Below, piece by piece: positions 61,718-64,000 of a stretch of 64,000 nucleotides of DNA. Positions within the stretch are counted from its first letter, which is position 1. Every line of letters begins with the position of its first letter. Source of the stretch: Thalassotalea sp. ND16A (GTDB lineage Bacteria; Pseudomonadota; Gammaproteobacteria; Enterobacterales; Alteromonadaceae); assembly GCF_000764205.1 (NCBI RefSeq), contig NZ_JQDZ01000012.1, forward strand, positions 62,001 to 126,000, given 5' to 3'. A program made the translations under genes and the position numbers. The notes beneath the pieces were generated by a model. It worked only from the letters and a program-made list of their open reading frames with translations, made no database searches and was not told where the DNA came from.

Positions 61718-62545
61718 GTGAATTCCGAAATTGTGTTATTGGCGTTAAGCCCACTGTTTTTAGCCTTTGTCTGCTATGAGTTTTTTGCCCATGGTGATTT
61801 CTATGATATGAAAGATAGTTTAGCTAATGGCGTATTAGCGTTATTACATCAAGGCGCAGATGCTATTGCATTGTTGTTGCTAATGCCATTGTTTTACTGG
61901 CTCCATCAATATCGTGTATTCGAGATAAGCATAACCCCGTGGAGCCTTTTCATTGCCTTTTTACTGCAAGATTTTTTATATTATTGGTTTCATAAGGCAT
62001 CACATCATATTCACTGGTTATGGGCGGCACATGTCGTACACCACAGTTCAACCAGGATGAACTTTTCCACTGCCTTTAGACAAAGCTTGATGTACCCAGT
62101 TGCTGGTATGTGGTTGTTCTGGCTGCCGATGATCATTATTGGCTTCGAACCAGCTACCGTATTTACCGTTGTGGCGTTGAATTTAGCCTATCAATTTTTT
62201 GTTCATACCCAAATGGTTGATAAATTGGGCTGGTTTGAACAAGTATTTAATACGCCATCGCATCATCGTGTTCACCATGCTACCAACGCCGCTTATCTGG
62301 ATAAAAATTTTGCCGGGGTACTGATTATTTGGGATAAATTATTTGGCACCTTTGTCAATGAAGACAAAGACAATCCATGCCGCTACGGCATTATCGGCCA
62401 AATAAAGAGTAATAATCCTATCACCATCACTTTTCATCAATGGCTGCATTTAATTAAAATGGTGAAACAGCAGCACGGATTTCAGCAAAAAATAAATGTG
62501 TTACTTTCTTACCCGAGCAGTTCGGTTAACGGTGATAAGCCATAG
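61718..62545 (+). CDS. Fatty-acid hydroxylase/sterol-desaturase superfamily membrane protein
   Basis: A protein of 275 residues. Four or more membrane segments and three His clusters: HKASHHIHWLWAAHVVHHSS, a single HTQMV and HHRVHHAT, which bind two irons. This family acts on lipids with oxygen. The start GTG has GAAGG upstream. The substrate cannot be told; it is adjacent to a divergent AraC regulator. Confidence 0.9.
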   Translation: MNSEIVLLALSPLFLAFVCYEFFAHGDFYDMKDSLANGVLALLHQGADAIALLLLMPLFYWLHQYRVFEISITPWSLFIAFLLQDFLYYWFHKASHHIHWLWAAHVVHHSSTRMNFSTAFRQSLMYPVAGMWLFWLPMIIIGFEPATVFTVVALNLAYQFFVHTQMVDKLGWFEQVFNTPSHHRVHHATNAAYLDKNFAGVLIIWDKLFGTFVNEDKDNPCRYGIIGQIKSNNPITITFHQWLHLIKMVKQQHGFQQKINVLLSYPSSSVNGDKP

Positions 62546-62697
62546 CTAAAATCAATTACTTTGGATTGTGCGAATAGTTCCCCGATTAAAAGCCAACTAT
62601 GGCTAACCAAAGAGTTGCAGGCCTATAGAGCTGTCGGCCAGTAATACCTGGATAAAGATACCAAAGTGAATAGTCTTATCATTAATGGCTATCAATT

Positions 62698-63147
62698 CTA
62701 TTGATAGCTAGAAGCATAATTCACCAGTAAGCTGGTCCAGATGATTAAAAATAGTATTGGCGTATATTTTGAGGGAGCATCACCTAGAGCGACTAGTTTT
62801 TGACGCTTCTCACTGTACCAAAAATCTCGAAAGCTTTGGTTGGAACGTTTATATCGTTCAGCATTAAGTAACTTTATTGAGTCTCTGGTGGATTTAAGCG
62901 ACAACCAGACCATGACGGAAAGGATGATAGAGCCAATCGGGATCAGCAGCCATAGAATATCGGCGACTACTTTATTGCCATTTACGCCGGTGCTGATGGC
63001 AAAACCGGTAAATAAAAACGCTTGCGAGGTTACGTATCAGGTCATTCTTTGATTTATGTGGGTATACTCACGAGAAATTTGTAAGGTTAGCCATTGCCAT
63101 TCGGCAGTTTTAATATCCCATTCAGTTGCTGAGTTTTCCTCGCTCAT
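62698..63147 (-). pseudogene. Two-TM membrane protein gene broken by one TGA codon
   Basis: From ATG 63147 (MSEENSATEW) the frame runs to an in-frame TGA at 63039-63037, then continues without shift to a normal stop at 62698. The break reads INQRMT-stop-YVTSQAFLF, where TGG (Trp) would restore it. Two hydrophobic segments follow (FLFTGFAISTG... and TPILFLIIWTSLLVNY). A single G to A change explains it. The function of the intact form is not known. Confidence 0.8.
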
Positions 63148-63213
63148 CGCTCTGTTCTCTTCGAAATGCGCTGTCATAAAGCAAGTATAGCCGTTATATA
63201 GTGGTTATAAAAA

Positions 63214-63232
63214 AGGCGCCATATAGGCGCCT
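63214..63232. terminator. Bidirectional terminator downstream of purL
   Basis: Stem AGGCGCC (63214-63220) and GGCGCCT (63226-63232) with loop ATATA, flanked by A- and T-runs on both sides. On the minus strand it ends purL transcripts. Confidence 0.85.
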
Positions 63233-63305
63233 ATTTTTAATTCACGGACGAATTAACTTAGAATTACCCGGGATGGTATAAATTCTGATCATTATTGATT
63301 CTTGT

Positions 63306-64000
63306 TTAACCAACAAACTTACGAGCGTTGCGGAACATTCTCACCCATGGAGAATCTTCTAACCACTCATCTGGATGCCAAGAGTTGGCAACCGTTCTGA
63401 ATACGCGCTCAGGGTGTGGCATCATGATTGTTACCCGACCATCTGTCGTGGTAAGTGCGGTGATACCATCTGGTGAACCGTTCGGGTTCGATGGGTATGT
63501 TTCCGTCACTTGACCATAGTTGTCGACATAACGCATTGACACTGTGCCGGAATCGTTGGCATTGGCAATGGCATCTTCTGATTTAAACTCTGCGCGACCT
63601 TCACCATGAGATACCGCGATTGGCATATGAGAGCCTTCCATTCCTTTAAAGAAGATAGATGGCGATTCCTGGATTTCTACTAATGAGAAACGTGCTTCAA
63701 AACGCTCTGAGCGGTTTTGCACAAAGTGTGGCCATTGTTCAGTGCCCGGGATGATTTCTTTTAAGTTAGAAAGCATCTGACAACCGTTACAAACCCCTAA
63801 GGAGAAGGTGTCGTCACGGTGGAAGAATTCACGGAACATTTCACGCGCGTTGTCGTTAAACAAGATTGATTTTGCCCAGCCTTCACCAGCGCCAAGTACG
63901 TCACCGTAAGAGAAACCACCACAAGCCACCAGGCCTTTAAAGTCATTTAAGTCGACCCGATTTGCCAGAATATCTGACATGTGGATATCCACCGTGATAA
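63306..64000 (-). CDS. purL: Phosphoribosylformylglycinamidine synthase PurL, C-terminal part (partial)
   Basis: The glutaminase domain of the large PurL, open to the right edge so the N-terminus lies outside. Key parts: [20 protein letters not shown], the nucleophile Cys in [10 protein letters not shown], His/Glu in [10 protein letters not shown]. The enzyme makes FGAM in purine synthesis. The C-terminus NARKFVG is as expected for proteobacterial PurL. Confidence 0.96.
   Translation of the reverse strand, partial: ITVDIHMSDILANRVDLNDFKGLVACGGFSYGDVLGAGEGWAKSILFNDNAREMFREFFHRDDTFSLGVCNGCQMLSNLKEIIPGTEQWPHFVQNRSERFEARFSLVEIQESPSIFFKGMEGSHMPIAVSHGEGRAEFKSEDAIANANDSGTVSMRYVDNYGQVTETYPSNPNGSPDGITALTTTDGRVTIMMPHPERVFRTVANSWHPDEWLEDSPWVRMFRNARKFVG

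Noticed and set aside
62698-62913. A separate 71-codon gene
   Set aside because: It is the 3' part of a larger frame broken by one TGA codon, so it is reported as a pseudogene.

Overview
The window looks like a chromosomal segment of a marine gammaproteobacterium of the order Alteromonadales, most likely near Colwelliaceae (Colwellia/Thalassotalea). This placement is an inference from three things: an AT-leaning composition, the gene set (a proteobacterial dedicated sortase system, napEFDABC with a complete molybdenum-cofactor locus, lutABC, ubiTUV, rmf, tmcA), and dispersed intergenic repeats of a kind I associate with that group. No rRNA, tRNA, CRISPR array or prophage was seen. One intact insertion sequence (IS4 family) is present.

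Layout. 1-3.7 kb: the pterin genes folM (cut by the window edge) and folX, then the oxygen-independent ubiquinone hydroxylation genes ubiV-ubiU divergent from ubiT across an FNR-like box. 3.8-5.2 kb: a GAF-domain protein preceded by a perfect three-box MetJ operator, then an SRAP-family protein. 5.3-9.3 kb: lutABC for L-lactate oxidation with a divergent LysR regulator. 9.5-17.3 kb: a cache-domain two-component system, a complete IS, a TRAP dicarboxylate-type transporter (dctPQM) and a DcaP-like porin. 17.5-27.5 kb: the dedicated sortase system, with histidine kinase and regulator (minus strand), OmpA-like PdsO, VIT/VWA target and class GN sortase (plus strand). It is split by a cassette of a periplasmic protein, a DUF6249 protein, an ECF sigma factor and a small membrane protein. 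A previously unlisted 41-codon frame bridges target and sortase with overlapping start and stop codons.

27.5-31 kb: small conserved genes (DUF2750, LURP-one-like, cnoX, msrA, DUF3820, rmf). 31.1-41.2 kb: molybdenum supply, running moaA-mobA-moaB-moaC-moaD-moaE-modA-modB-modC-moeB on the minus strand, then a porin divergent from moeA. 42.4-47 kb: napEFDABC, including a 51-residue NapE, with an ideal FNR box placed about 41.5 bases from a predicted start site. NapA needs the molybdopterin guanine dinucleotide made by the preceding cluster, and UbiTUV makes quinone without oxygen, so much of the window serves anaerobic or low-oxygen respiration. FNR-like boxes at ubi, porin/moeA and nap support that reading.

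47.2-64 kb: tmcA, a two-gene ABC exporter, GNAT, a large S9 peptidase, an RraB-like protein, acpH, a membrane-anchored cyclophilin, a nitroreductase, an MFS transporter, two lipoproteins, an AraC regulator divergent from a fatty-acid hydroxylase-like membrane enzyme, a two-TM pseudogene broken by one TGA codon, and the C-terminal part of purL.

Intergenic DNA is unusually structured: two copies of a ~265-bp element with inverted ends and two internal hairpins, heptamer arrays that abut or overlap gene 3' ends, a duplicated nap terminator block, a CGTCATCCC-type inverted repeat, and several long perfect hairpins.
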